A DNA stretch of 9,974 nt from contig JBBSME010000111.1 of assembly GCA_038233335.1 (NCBI GenBank), forward strand, positions 1-9,974, in the 5' to 3' direction. The number at the start of each line of letters is the position of its first letter. The first letter of the stretch is position 1. The translations under genes were made by a program, and so were the position numbers. Shown here one piece after another: positions 1 to 6,623 of this stretch. This DNA comes from Iamia sp038233335 (lineage in GTDB: Bacteria; Actinomycetota; Acidimicrobiia; Acidimicrobiales; Iamiaceae). The notes under the pieces are model-generated. The model was not told where the DNA came from. It did not search any database and worked only from the letters and a program-made list of their open reading frames with translations.

Positions 1-243
1 AAGAGGCCATGGCCCGGATGGCCGAGACCACCATGCCCAAGGTCGAGATGCCACCCGGCGTCCAAGAGGCCATGGCCCGGATGGCCGAGACCACCATGCC
101 CAAGGTCGAGATGCCACCCGGCGTCCAAGAGGCCTTGGCCCGGATGGCCGAGACCACCATGCCCAAGGTCGAGATGCCACCCGGCGTCCAAGAGGCCTTG
201 GCCCGGATGGCCGAGACCACCATGCCCAAGGTTGAGATGCCCG
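1..243 (+). repeat. 63-bp in-frame tandem repeat, about four units visible
   Basis: Units begin at 9, 72, 135 and 198, exactly 63 bp apart, and the bases before 9 match the end of a further unit. The copies are almost identical at nucleotide level: units 1 and 2 begin with ATG, units 3 and 4 with TTG, and unit 4 has GTT where the others have GTC before it diverges near 243. A period divisible by three keeps the frame. Such low divergence points to recent slippage or unequal recombination, so copy number may vary between strains. Confidence 0.95.
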
Positions 244-545
244 AGGCCGCTTGGCGTGATCTCTGGACCGTCGCTGTGGCGGCAACCGCGTCCGACGACG
301 GCCGTTCGGATTGGGGCGGGGACGAAGGGGGGGTATCGGCGACGATTCTCGTTGCGATCCTGGCTTTGATTGTTGCGGTCGTCGTGGCCGGGCCGGACGA
401 GGCGATTGGATCAGCCCAGGTCGTTGGGTACCTCGCCATCGCCTTGCTGGGCTACTACAACATGGAATCGGCCTTCGGGAACGGGGTCCTTTGGCTCGTG
501 ATGCTCGCCGTAGCGGTGACCGTGGGCCGACACCCTGGGGAGTGA
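1..545 (+). CDS. Repeat-containing membrane protein of unknown function, 5' end outside the window
   Basis: I do not recognise the family. The frame is open to the left edge and the repeat is already in progress there, so the true start lies upstream; the ATG at 9 is only a repeat-internal methionine. Counting from that ATG, residues 1-84 are four 21-residue units rich in Met, Pro, Ala and charged residues (core TTMPKVEMPPGVQEA). The last unit diverges after MPKVEMP. An acidic, glycine-rich linker (about 90-107) follows, then three closely spaced hydrophobic segments at about 109-127, 135-151 and 155-172, and a short charged tail. The layout suggests a small membrane anchor carrying a soluble repetitive N-terminal domain. 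The prolines argue against a continuous coiled coil. The neighbours give no functional clue. I am confident that it is coding, because repeat length and variation keep the frame, but not about its role. Confidence 0.6.
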   Translation, partial: EAMARMAETTMPKVEMPPGVQEAMARMAETTMPKVEMPPGVQEALARMAETTMPKVEMPPGVQEALARMAETTMPKVEMPEAAWRDLWTVAVAATASDDGRSDWGGDEGGVSATILVAILALIVAVVVAGPDEAIGSAQVVGYLAIALLGYYNMESAFGNGVLWLVMLAVAVTVGRHPGE

Positions 546-553
546 TCGGGGAA

Positions 554-572
554 GGCGGCCCATGGCGCCGCC
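554..572 (+). terminator. Possible hairpin terminator after the repeat membrane protein
   Basis: A perfect 6-bp GC stem (GGCGGC at 554-559, GCCGCC at 567-572) with a 7-nt loop lies 8 bp after the stop codon at 543-545. There is no T-tract, which is common in GC-rich actinobacteria. GC-rich sequence forms such stems easily, so confidence is limited. Confidence 0.35.
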
Positions 573-638
573 GTGAGGCGCTTTCCGCTGCGAGGGCCAC
601 CACCCGGCCGCCGCAGCCGCGCGCCCACGATCCCCACA

Positions 639-667
639 TTCTGAGTGTCGTACCCCCTCCGTAGGAT
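639..667 (+). promoter_or_regulatory. Putative sigma-70-type promoter, leaderless architecture, for the DUF222-HNH gene
   Basis: A -35-like TTCTGA (639-644) and a -10-like TAGGAT (662-667) are separated by 17 bp. The -10 ends 6 nt before the ATG at 674, so transcription would start at or next to the start codon. No convincing Shine-Dalgarno at proper spacing is present, which fits a leaderless transcript. Confidence 0.5.
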
Positions 668-673
668 GAGGGC

Positions 674-2512
674 ATGGTCGAACTGGAGTTCCCCGAGACA
701 TCTGAAGGTGTGGATCCGGTGGCCTTCCTCGATGCCGATCTGGGGTCCTGCACCGATGGGGAGCTGGTCGAGCGGCTGCTGGCTGCGCAGCGGATGCGGG
801 CCCGCCTCGACGCCGCGGTGGTGGCGGTCACCGGCCAGTTCGACGCCCGCACCGTCTGGGCTGGCGACGGGGCCCGCAACACCCCCGGCTGGGTCTCCGC
901 CCGTGTCGGGATCGCCTACGGAGAGGCCAAGACCGATCTCCACCTGGCCCGCGACCTCCGCCGCCATCCCCGCGTCACCGACGCCCACCGGGCCGGGCGG
1001 CTCACCCGAGACCAGGTCCGGGCCCTGCTCAAGGCCCGCCAACCCGGCCTGGAAGAGGTGTTCGACGCCTTCGAGCAGAACCTGGTCGATGAGGTCGCTA
1101 GGTGCACCCTGGCCGCCGGACGGCGCTACCTGGCCCGCTGGGTCCAAGGCGTGCGCGACCTCCTCGGGATCCCCGCACCCGACGGCACCGAACCCGAAGG
1201 CGGCCACGGCCGCTCCCGAGCCCGGCTCTCCCCTGTCGGGGACCGCTGGGCCGGCGACCTCGACCTCACCGGCATCGACGGCGAGATCGTGGCCAACGCC
1301 ATCGACGACCAGATCAGCGCCCTCTGGAACGACGGCGTGTTCACCCGCAATGACGGCCTCGACCCCGCCGAACGCCGCGCCATCGCCCTCGTCCAAGTCA
1401 TCGAACGAGGCACCCGCGGCGGAGACGACGACGGCACCGCCCGCCCCCTCGTCTTCGCCCTCACCACCCGAGACGTCCTCACCCACCGGCCCAACAGCAG
1501 TGGACCGGCCCACGACCCGGCCGACCCGGCCGCGGGCGACGGCAACGGGGCTCACGCACGTGCGGCCGACGGGGCCGGCGGCACGGCAGCCCCGGACGGT
1601 GGGGACTCCTCGCCCGCAGGCGCCGCGGGCGGTCAGGACCGACCCACCGGGAGCGACGGACCTCGCCCCGACCCGACCTCCTCGGCGGATCCATCCGCGC
1701 AGCCTGATCCGGGCAGAACCAACGGACCCGACGACGGTGGCACCTCTCCCTCGCCCGACGGCCACCGACGCGCGGACAGCGATCCGGCTCTCGGCACTGA
1801 CAACACCCACACCTCTGGCAACCCGCCACCGCCGTGGCCCCTCCCCGACCAGGGCACCGGCGGCGACCCCAGCACCGACGCAACCGATCTGCTGGCCGGG
1901 CTGGATCCGATGACCCCCTACCCGGACATGCTCTCCGAGCTGGTCCGCTCCGGGCCCGTCCACCCCGACATCATCCGCCGCCTGGCGTGTGAGGGCACCG
2001 TGATCCCCGTCTACGTCGGCGACGGCGCCGACCAGCTCAACATGGGCCGCGACATCCGCCTGGCCAACCGCGCCCAACGCCGGAACCTCCGCCTCCGCGA
2101 CGGCTGCTGCCAGTTCCCCGGCTGCTCCGTCGCCCCCGAGTGGTGCATCGCCCACCACCTCATCTGGTGGGACGACGGCGGCACCACTGACATGATCAAC
2201 CTCGTCCTGCTCTGCCGCTACCACCACCGCCTCGTCCACGGCGGCGGGTTCACCATGACCCGCGAACCCAACGGCACCATCGTCACCACCCGCACCGACC
2301 ACCAACCCCTCACGCCGCCGCTGCAACCGGTCGCGCCGGTGATCCGCGCCCAACCACCCCCACCACCGATCGACCTCGACACCGAAGACCTCCCGTTCCA
2401 CCAAGCCCAGTACATGACGCGGTGCCGCATCACCGACCTGATCCGCGAGGCCGAGAACCGCCGAGGCTGCCGCCGCCGAGACCCCACCGACACCACCCGC
2501 CTCCGCTGCTGA
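674..2512 (+). CDS. DUF222 domain protein with C-terminal HNH endonuclease domain (13E12-repeat family)
   Basis: This is a 612-residue protein of the DUF222-HNH family, which is multicopy in many actinobacteria and whose biological role is not established. The N-terminal DUF222 region covers about residues 25-270. Residues about 274-405 form a low-complexity linker of Asp, Pro, Gly, Ser, Thr and Ala, likely disordered. A conserved segment (about 405-470) leads into an HNH/McrA-type nuclease domain. There, C479, C484, C491 and C514 are candidate zinc ligands, H494/H495 supply the first catalytic histidine, N509 the central Asn, and H517/H518 with H522 complete the ββα-metal site. No key residue is missing, so the nuclease is probably active. 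The ATG follows a -10-like box by 6 nt. The stop codon is followed immediately by coding-like sequence of a truncated, unrelated gene, suggesting the nuclease gene arrived by insertion or recombination. Confidence 0.92.
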   Translation: MVELEFPETSEGVDPVAFLDADLGSCTDGELVERLLAAQRMRARLDAAVVAVTGQFDARTVWAGDGARNTPGWVSARVGIAYGEAKTDLHLARDLRRHPRVTDAHRAGRLTRDQVRALLKARQPGLEEVFDAFEQNLVDEVARCTLAAGRRYLARWVQGVRDLLGIPAPDGTEPEGGHGRSRARLSPVGDRWAGDLDLTGIDGEIVANAIDDQISALWNDGVFTRNDGLDPAERRAIALVQVIERGTRGGDDDGTARPLVFALTTRDVLTHRPNSSGPAHDPADPAAGDGNGAHARAADGAGGTAAPDGGDSSPAGAAGGQDRPTGSDGPRPDPTSSADPSAQPDPGRTNGPDDGGTSPSPDGHRRADSDPALGTDNTHTSGNPPPPWPLPDQGTGGDPSTDATDLLAGLDPMTPYPDMLSELVRSGPVHPDIIRRLACEGTVIPVYVGDGADQLNMGRDIRLANRAQRRNLRLRDGCCQFPGCSVAPEWCIAHHLIWWDDGGTTDMINLVLLCRYHHRLVHGGGFTMTREPNGTIVTTRTDHQPLTPPLQPVAPVIRAQPPPPPIDLDTEDLPFHQAQYMTRCRITDLIREAENRRGCRRRDPTDTTRLRC

Positions 2513-3642
2513 CAGAAGCGTCGGCCAGACTCAGGCTACGACGCGGCCTGCGCCGGCCCCCACCACATCGCCACCAGGGCCGGAGGGCCGGGCGCCGACG
2601 CCGCGCTGCGCGACTGGGGGGCCAACGCCGCCGAGCTGGGGGCGTGGGTCCGGCGGGTCGGTGAGGCCTTCGCCAACGCGGACAGCAACGACGTCGAGGA
2701 GATGGACACCGACCTCCTGCTCGTCGAGCTCGATGACGACCTGCTGGGACTCGACCCCGACGACCTCGAGGGCCAACCACCGATCGACTTCAGCGACCCG
2801 AACTGGTTGGTGGACCTGCTGGCGGCCGCGACAGAGGCCGAGGCGACCGGCTCGATGGTGACGACCCCGCTCGAGATCATGGTCCAGGCGGCCATGGCGA
2901 GCGTCGCGCTGGAGAGCGACGTCGATCCCGGCGTCCTCCGCTTCGTCGGGGGCTCTCGCGGTGGCTCGGGCGCTTGGGCGCCGCCGCGAGCATCGTGGGC
3001 CGCTTCCAGGAGCTCTCCGACCTCCAGCGGACGGGGTTGCCCCTCGACCAGGCCCTGCTCCGGATCGCCGAGCGGACGGTGGGCAGCGCGATCCTGGGCT
3101 ACGCGGTTGCCCTCCTGTTCGCCGCCTTCGGTGCCCCGGGGATCCTCGTCGGCGTGGTCGCCGCGGTCGGGGTCTGGCTCGTGAGCCGGCTGACCGACGC
3201 CGACGCGACCAACGAGTACAACTGGGACGAGCTGGCCGATCGCATCGCCGACGGCGGGGCCACCGTCGCCGATCTCACTGCCGCCGGCTACGTCGTGGCG
3301 GTCAGCACGTCGGATGATCCGGGCGAGCTCTACGCGGCCCTCGGCCTCGAGCCGGTCGAGGGCCAGGTGGCCTACTGGGTTCTCCGCTACGCCAACGCCA
3401 GCGGACCGTCCGACACGCTGGACCTCGACGCCGACGTCGCGGCGCTGCCCGTGGCGATCCAGCGGCGGATCTGGGCCGAACGCTCGCCCGGCTACCCGTT
3501 CCCAGGCGATCCGATCCCGATCCCTGAGTCCGGGTCGCCCGAGGAGCCCCGCCCCGGGCCCGAACCAGGTCCGACGACGCCGCCCGCACCGCCCGGACCG
3601 GCCCCGCCGTCGCCCGAGCCCGTGCCGGGACCCGTGGGCTGA
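2513..3642 (+). pseudogene. Remnant of a WXG100/type VII secretion-like protein, 5'-truncated and frameshifted
   Basis: The frame is open directly after the nuclease stop, but it has no start codon before the ATG at 2702, which lacks a properly spaced ribosome binding site. The first ~60 residues (e.g. ALRDWGANAAELGAW, then VRRVGEAFANAD) resemble the C-terminal half of a WXG100-like helical hairpin, so the N-terminus appears lost. An acidic segment (from MDTDLLLVELDDD) and a helical stretch follow. Near 2948-2952 the reading moves to another frame; adding one G to the five-G run joins the two as RFVGGLSRWLGRLG, giving about 376 codons from 2513. The second part has a hydrophobic Gly/Ala-rich segment (from TVGSAILGY to GVWLVSRL), a soluble domain and a Pro/Glu-rich tail ending at 3642. 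The downstream frame is well kept, so damage is recent or the missing G is a sequencing error. WXG100 assignment is by pattern only. Short products from 2702 or from a TTG at 2974 remain possible. Confidence 0.6.
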
Positions 3643-3643
3643 C

Positions 3644-4165
3644 GTGGCCGCCGCCGCGCCGGTCACCCGGCCCCTCGACCTCCGGTTGCCCGCCGGGTGG
3701 CACCGGAGCGGTCCCGAGCACCCGGGGATCCTCGTGGCGACGGGACCTGCGGGCCGGTCGGGGGACGCGCCCCGCGTCGGGGTCACCGTCGCCCCCTGGG
3801 GCGGCAAGGCCGACCCCGACGGCTACCGCGCCCTGGTCCGCCGGGCCCTCGACCTGCTCCCGGGTGCCCGCTTGCTGCAGGCCACCGACACGCCGACGGT
3901 GGGGCTGGCCCTCGACACCACCCTCCTCGTCTCCCATCGGGCCGGTGGCCGACCCACGACCTCCCTCCAGCGCCACCTCATGACGCCTGAGGCCACGAGC
4001 GTGGAGATCGTGGCCTCGTGCGCGGACCGGGACTGGCCCGACCAGGAACCGATGCTCACCGCGATCGTCCGGCGCGTCCTCTGGACCGGCGTCCCCGACG
4101 ACGAGGACCAACGCGCTGACGGCCGGATGGAGCCGACGAACGCGAGGACCGGGGTCGACGGGTGA
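3644..4165 (+). CDS. Small cytoplasmic protein, possibly PsbP/Mog1-fold (LpqN/DUF1795-like)
   Basis: The GTG start lies one base after the preceding TGA, so translation is probably coupled to the upstream frame. The product has 173 residues, with no signal peptide and no membrane segment. The layout resembles LpqN/DUF1795-type PsbP-like proteins: an early LRLPAGW strand, a GVTVAPWG strand, a helix with YRALVRRALDLLPGARLL, a central strand pair around GLALDTTLLVSHRAGG, a further strand SVEIVASC, and a closing helix PMLTAIVRRVLW. The last ~25 residues are polar and likely disordered. Similar proteins occur beside type VII secretion genes in actinobacteria, which fits the WXG100-like remnant just upstream. 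The fold call is pattern-based and needs a profile search; I am sure it is a gene, not of its role. Confidence 0.65.
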   Translation: MAAAAPVTRPLDLRLPAGWHRSGPEHPGILVATGPAGRSGDAPRVGVTVAPWGGKADPDGYRALVRRALDLLPGARLLQATDTPTVGLALDTTLLVSHRAGGRPTTSLQRHLMTPEATSVEIVASCADRDWPDQEPMLTAIVRRVLWTGVPDDEDQRADGRMEPTNARTGVDG

Positions 4166-4755
4166 GCGGCGCACCCACCCTGTGCTCGGCGGTGGACCTC
4201 CGCGCCCTGGCTCAGCTGGTCAGGGGTCGCCCGGTCGACCCGCACCGCACCGACCGGCTCCGGGCCCTCGGCGCCGTCGATGGCGACCGGGTGGCGCCTC
4301 CGCTGGCGAGGGCGGCTCGGGCCCGTGCCCGACCGGTGCTGCGGGGGTGGGCAGTGCGCCACCACGAGGGCGCGGTGGACGTGTCTCCCGGGTGGGCCGG
4401 CGCCGCCGGGGTCGCGTTTCTCGTCGGTGCCGGCGACAACGAGCGCACGCCCCGCCCGGTGCGCACATGGCCCTCCCCCGACTCGCTGGCGGCCGCGGTG
4501 GCTGATCTCCTCGACCTGGGACCGACGAGCAGCAGCGAGACGGGCGGCGCAGTCGCCTTCCGGTGGGAGACCCGCCACGCGGCGGGGACGTTGTTCGGCC
4601 GCGACGCCGGCGGTGCCTTCCGCACCCAGGACACCGATGGCACCATCGCCACGTTGGGCCCCGACCAGGCCGACCTGTGGCGGGCGCTGTGCGCGCTGAG
4701 CGCCACCGCCGAGGACCTGGCGGTCGCCGTGGGGCGTCGGACCGGGTCGAGCTGA
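4162..4755 (+). CDS. Hypothetical protein, possibly EspG-like chaperone of a type VII secretion module
   Basis: The GTG start overlaps the preceding stop by four bases (GTGA), a classic coupling signal, so the two genes are co-translated. The product has 197 residues and no signal peptide or transmembrane helix. The N-terminal ~65 residues are Arg/Ala-rich and helical. A central strand-helix region follows (GWAVRHHEGAVDV, then AAGVAFLVGAGDN and SLAAAVADLLDLG). The C-terminal part has a strand GAVAFRWETRHAAGTLF, a FRTQDTDGTIATL hairpin and a final helix PDQADLWRALCAL. This order loosely recalls EspG-type ESX chaperones, which are usually longer (about 280 residues). With the WXG100-like remnant and PsbP-like neighbour upstream, a role in handling that substrate is a reasonable inference, not shown by the sequence. 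No paralogue is visible in the window. Confidence 0.6.
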   Translation: MSGAPTLCSAVDLRALAQLVRGRPVDPHRTDRLRALGAVDGDRVAPPLARAARARARPVLRGWAVRHHEGAVDVSPGWAGAAGVAFLVGAGDNERTPRPVRTWPSPDSLAAAVADLLDLGPTSSSETGGAVAFRWETRHAAGTLFGRDAGGAFRTQDTDGTIATLGPDQADLWRALCALSATAEDLAVAVGRRTGSS

Positions 4756-4776
4756 GCGAGCGGGACCGGGGCGGGG

Positions 4777-5340
4777 CTACAGGTAGGTGCCGGCGCCAGG
4801 CTCGCCGCCGCCGGGGCGACCCTGGCCCTGACCGCCACCGGGACCGCCCGGTCCGCCCTGTCCACCGGGGGCGCCTCCGGGCTGACCACCGGGGCCGAGC
4901 TGACGCTGCATCTGCTCGAGCTGCGAGCGGGCCGCGGCCTGCTGGGCGAACAGGGTGGCCTGGATGCCGTGGAAGAGACCCTCCAGCCAGCCGACCAGCT
5001 GGGCGTGGGCGATCCGCAGCTCGGACTCCGACGGGGTCGTGCCGTCGTCGCCGAAGGGGATGGTGACCCGGTCCAGCTCCTCCCGCAGGTCGTCGGAGAG
5101 CGAGGAGCCCAGCTCGGCCAGCGACGTCTCGTAGATCTCCCGGAGCCGACCGCGGGCCGCCTCGTCGAGGTCGGCGCCGCGCACCTCCTCCAGCAGCTGC
5201 TTGACCATGGAGCCGATCCGCATCAGCTTGGCCGGCTCCTCCACCGCCTCTCGACGCTCGTCACCCTCCTCGGCGGCGGGATCGACCAGCTCGCCCTTCA
5301 ACGCAGGGTCGACGGCGGGCTCGGGCGAGGCATCGGACAC
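4777..5340 (-). CDS. bpa: Bacterial proteasome activator Bpa/PafE (DUF2587)
   Basis: This ATP-independent ring-forming activator docks on the 20S proteasome and opens its gate for unfolded or damaged substrates such as HspR in mycobacteria. The 187 residues are close to the 174 of the M. tuberculosis protein. Residues about 36-148 hold the four-helix core (LMRIGSMVKQLLEEVRGAD, LREIYETSLAELGSSLSDDL, ESELRIAHAQLVGWLEGLFH, and a long helix through ARSQLEQMQRQ). A Gly/Pro/Gln-rich tail (149-183) ends in the proteasome-docking motif, here GTYL instead of the usual GQYL; the Tyr and terminal Leu are kept. The acidic N-terminus (1-35) is likely disordered. The GTG start is supported by GGAG (5348-5351) seven bases upstream. 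The gene lies 55 bp behind the phosphodiesterase gene, and its stop converges on the stop at 4755. Proteasome subunit genes are not in the window. Confidence 0.93.
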   Translation of the reverse strand: MSDASPEPAVDPALKGELVDPAAEEGDERREAVEEPAKLMRIGSMVKQLLEEVRGADLDEAARGRLREIYETSLAELGSSLSDDLREELDRVTIPFGDDGTTPSESELRIAHAQLVGWLEGLFHGIQATLFAQQAAARSQLEQMQRQLGPGGQPGGAPGGQGGPGGPGGGQGQGRPGGGEPGAGTYL

Positions 5341-5380
5341 GGGGCTGCTCCAGGACGGTGGCCGGTCAGGACGAAGGGCC

Positions 5381-5386
5381 AGCGTA
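5381..5386 (-). promoter_or_regulatory. Possible -10 box for bpa
   Basis: The minus strand reads TACGCT here, 41 bp before the GTG start of bpa, leaving room for a leader of roughly 34 nt with its Shine-Dalgarno. No good -35 is evident. Read-through from the upstream phosphodiesterase gene is an alternative. Confidence 0.3.
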
Positions 5387-5395
5387 CGGGGGTGA

Positions 5396-6496
5396 TCAGC
5401 CGGTGCCGACCAGGCAGGGCACCAACATCTCCTCGCGGGTGAGCGATCCGTGCCGCCCGATCAGCACGAAGGGACCGGAGTCGGCGTCGTCGTGGAAGCT
5501 GACCGGCTCTCGGGCCACCAGGGCGACGTCGCCGAGGCGGTTGCGGGCGGCACTGGTGATCTCCGGGCCCCACCAGCCCTCCTCGATGGTCTCCTCCCGC
5601 GTGACGACCCAGGCGTCGGTGACGTGGTGGGCCAGGGCGGCCTCGTGCAACGCCGGGCCCCGACCGGAGCGGGCGTGCAGCCACCGGAACCGGCCCTCGC
5701 CCGACTGGAACGCGATGTGGGGGGTGAGGTCGCGGTGCAGGCGCCGGATGCGGTCGCCCACGTGGACCTGGCCGTGGTCGGCGGTGACCACCAGCGCGGC
5801 GCCGGGCGGCAGCACGGACTGGATGTCGGCGACCAGTCGATCGACCGCCACCACCTCGGCGTCGTAGTGCTCGCCCAGGCCGTACTCGTGGGCCACCTTG
5901 TCGATGCCGTCGTAGTAGGCGTAGATGAAGGGCTCGCCGCCCCGCAGGAGCCGACCCACCTCGGTGACGAGGGTGGAGGGCACCCGGTACCCGTTGAAGC
6001 GCACCTGGGACAGGTGGGCGCCGCTGAAGCCGGACGTGGCGAACTCGGTCTTGGTCACCACCGCGGGCCGCTGGGCGGCGAAGGCCGCGTGGGTCTGGAA
6101 CTCCTCGGGGTCGATCCGCCGCCGGGCGTCGCCTCCCGGGGTCGACCACCGCAGGACGGTCAGCACTTCCCCGTCGACCGCCACCCGGTACCCGACCACG
6201 CCGTGCTCGCCGGGGGTCAGCCCGGTGGCGATGGAGGTGAGGGCGGTGGCCGTGGTCGAGGGGGTCACGCTGGTGACCGGGCCACCCTGCAGCCCGGCGA
6301 GGGTCGGCGCATGGGCCAGGCGGTCCTGGAGCTGGTCCCAGCCCAGGCCGTCGAGGACGAGCAGGACCACCTGGTCGGCTTCCACGGCCGCGGCCGGGAG
6401 CCACTCCGGCGCGACGGGGCCCGGCTCCAGCAGCGCCGGGACGATGCTCGAGATGCATGCGCCGCCGTAGTCCGGGATGAGAGGTGGGTCGCCCAC
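5396..6496 (-). CDS. Alkaline-phosphatase-superfamily phosphodiesterase / nucleotide pyrophosphatase
   Basis: A predicted two-metal phosphodiesterase or phosphatase of the type I phosphodiesterase/nucleotide pyrophosphatase family; the substrate cannot be told from sequence. All expected metal and nucleophile positions are seen (366-residue numbering): D49 in VLLVLDGLGWD, the Thr nucleophile in TPSTTATALTS (78-88) followed by TGLTPGEHGVVGY, D199 and H203 in DGIDKVAH, D240-H241 in VTADHG, and a late His (H349) in GRHGSLTREEM. There is no signal peptide or membrane helix, so it is probably cytoplasmic, unlike many secreted relatives. I chose the GTG at 6496 because GGAAGGGGG lies 4 nt upstream; the frame extends to a TTG at 6535 with no such site. 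It precedes bpa on the same strand with 55 bp between and could be co-transcribed, but a functional link is not evident. Confidence 0.85.
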   Translation of the reverse strand: MGDPPLIPDYGGACISSIVPALLEPGPVAPEWLPAAAVEADQVVLLVLDGLGWDQLQDRLAHAPTLAGLQGGPVTSVTPSTTATALTSIATGLTPGEHGVVGYRVAVDGEVLTVLRWSTPGGDARRRIDPEEFQTHAAFAAQRPAVVTKTEFATSGFSGAHLSQVRFNGYRVPSTLVTEVGRLLRGGEPFIYAYYDGIDKVAHEYGLGEHYDAEVVAVDRLVADIQSVLPPGAALVVTADHGQVHVGDRIRRLHRDLTPHIAFQSGEGRFRWLHARSGRGPALHEAALAHHVTDAWVVTREETIEEGWWGPEITSAARNRLGDVALVAREPVSFHDDADSGPFVLIGRHGSLTREEMLVPCLVGTG

Positions 6497-6537
6497 TGGG
6501 CCCCCTTCCGCGACCCCGGACGTCCCGGGGCGCAACG

Positions 6538-6543
6538 ACCCTA
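6538..6543 (-). promoter_or_regulatory. Possible -10 box for the phosphodiesterase gene
   Basis: The minus strand reads TAGGGT (A-TAGGGT), placing a start of transcription near 6531 and a leader of about 35 nt before the GTG at 6496. It faces the Rrf2 promoter about 70 bp away, so the shared 6497-6623 region probably contains both promoters and could hold an Rrf2 operator. No clear -35 is seen. Confidence 0.35.
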
Positions 6544-6610
6544 TCGGCCCCCCGCCCCCCTCCGGTGAGCGCGTCGGGGGAGCAGCGTCCCACCGCCGCG
6601 TCGGTCCCCG

Positions 6611-6616
6611 TACGAT
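6611..6616 (+). promoter_or_regulatory. -10 box for the Rrf2 gene, leaderless architecture
   Basis: TACGAT ends 7 nt before the GTG at 6624, so the transcript would begin at the start codon. This matches the spacing in front of the DUF222-HNH and ileS genes. No clear -35 element is visible. If this box is real, the in-frame ATG at 6615 lies upstream of the transcript start and cannot be used. Confidence 0.45.
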
Positions 6617-6623
6617 GGCGCCC

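Noticed and set aside
1..243. CRISPR-like array
   Set aside because: Units are contiguous 63-bp copies with no unique spacers and they stay in one reading frame, so this is a coding tandem repeat.
455..2404. Very long open frame on the minus strand opposite the DUF222-HNH gene
   Set aside because: The plus-strand product has recognisable DUF222 and HNH motifs; the minus product is low-complexity Gly/Val/Arg sequence, a usual by-product of GC-rich codon bias.
2422..2664. Small Arg/Pro-rich gene overlapping the 3' end of the nuclease gene
   Set aside because: Its composition is that of an out-of-frame reading, and it overlaps both the nuclease C-terminus and the better-supported remnant frame.
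4742..4769. Terminator hairpin between the EspG-like gene and bpa
   Set aside because: Only a six-pair stem with a bulged G and a 14-nt loop can be formed, which is not above what this GC content gives by chance.
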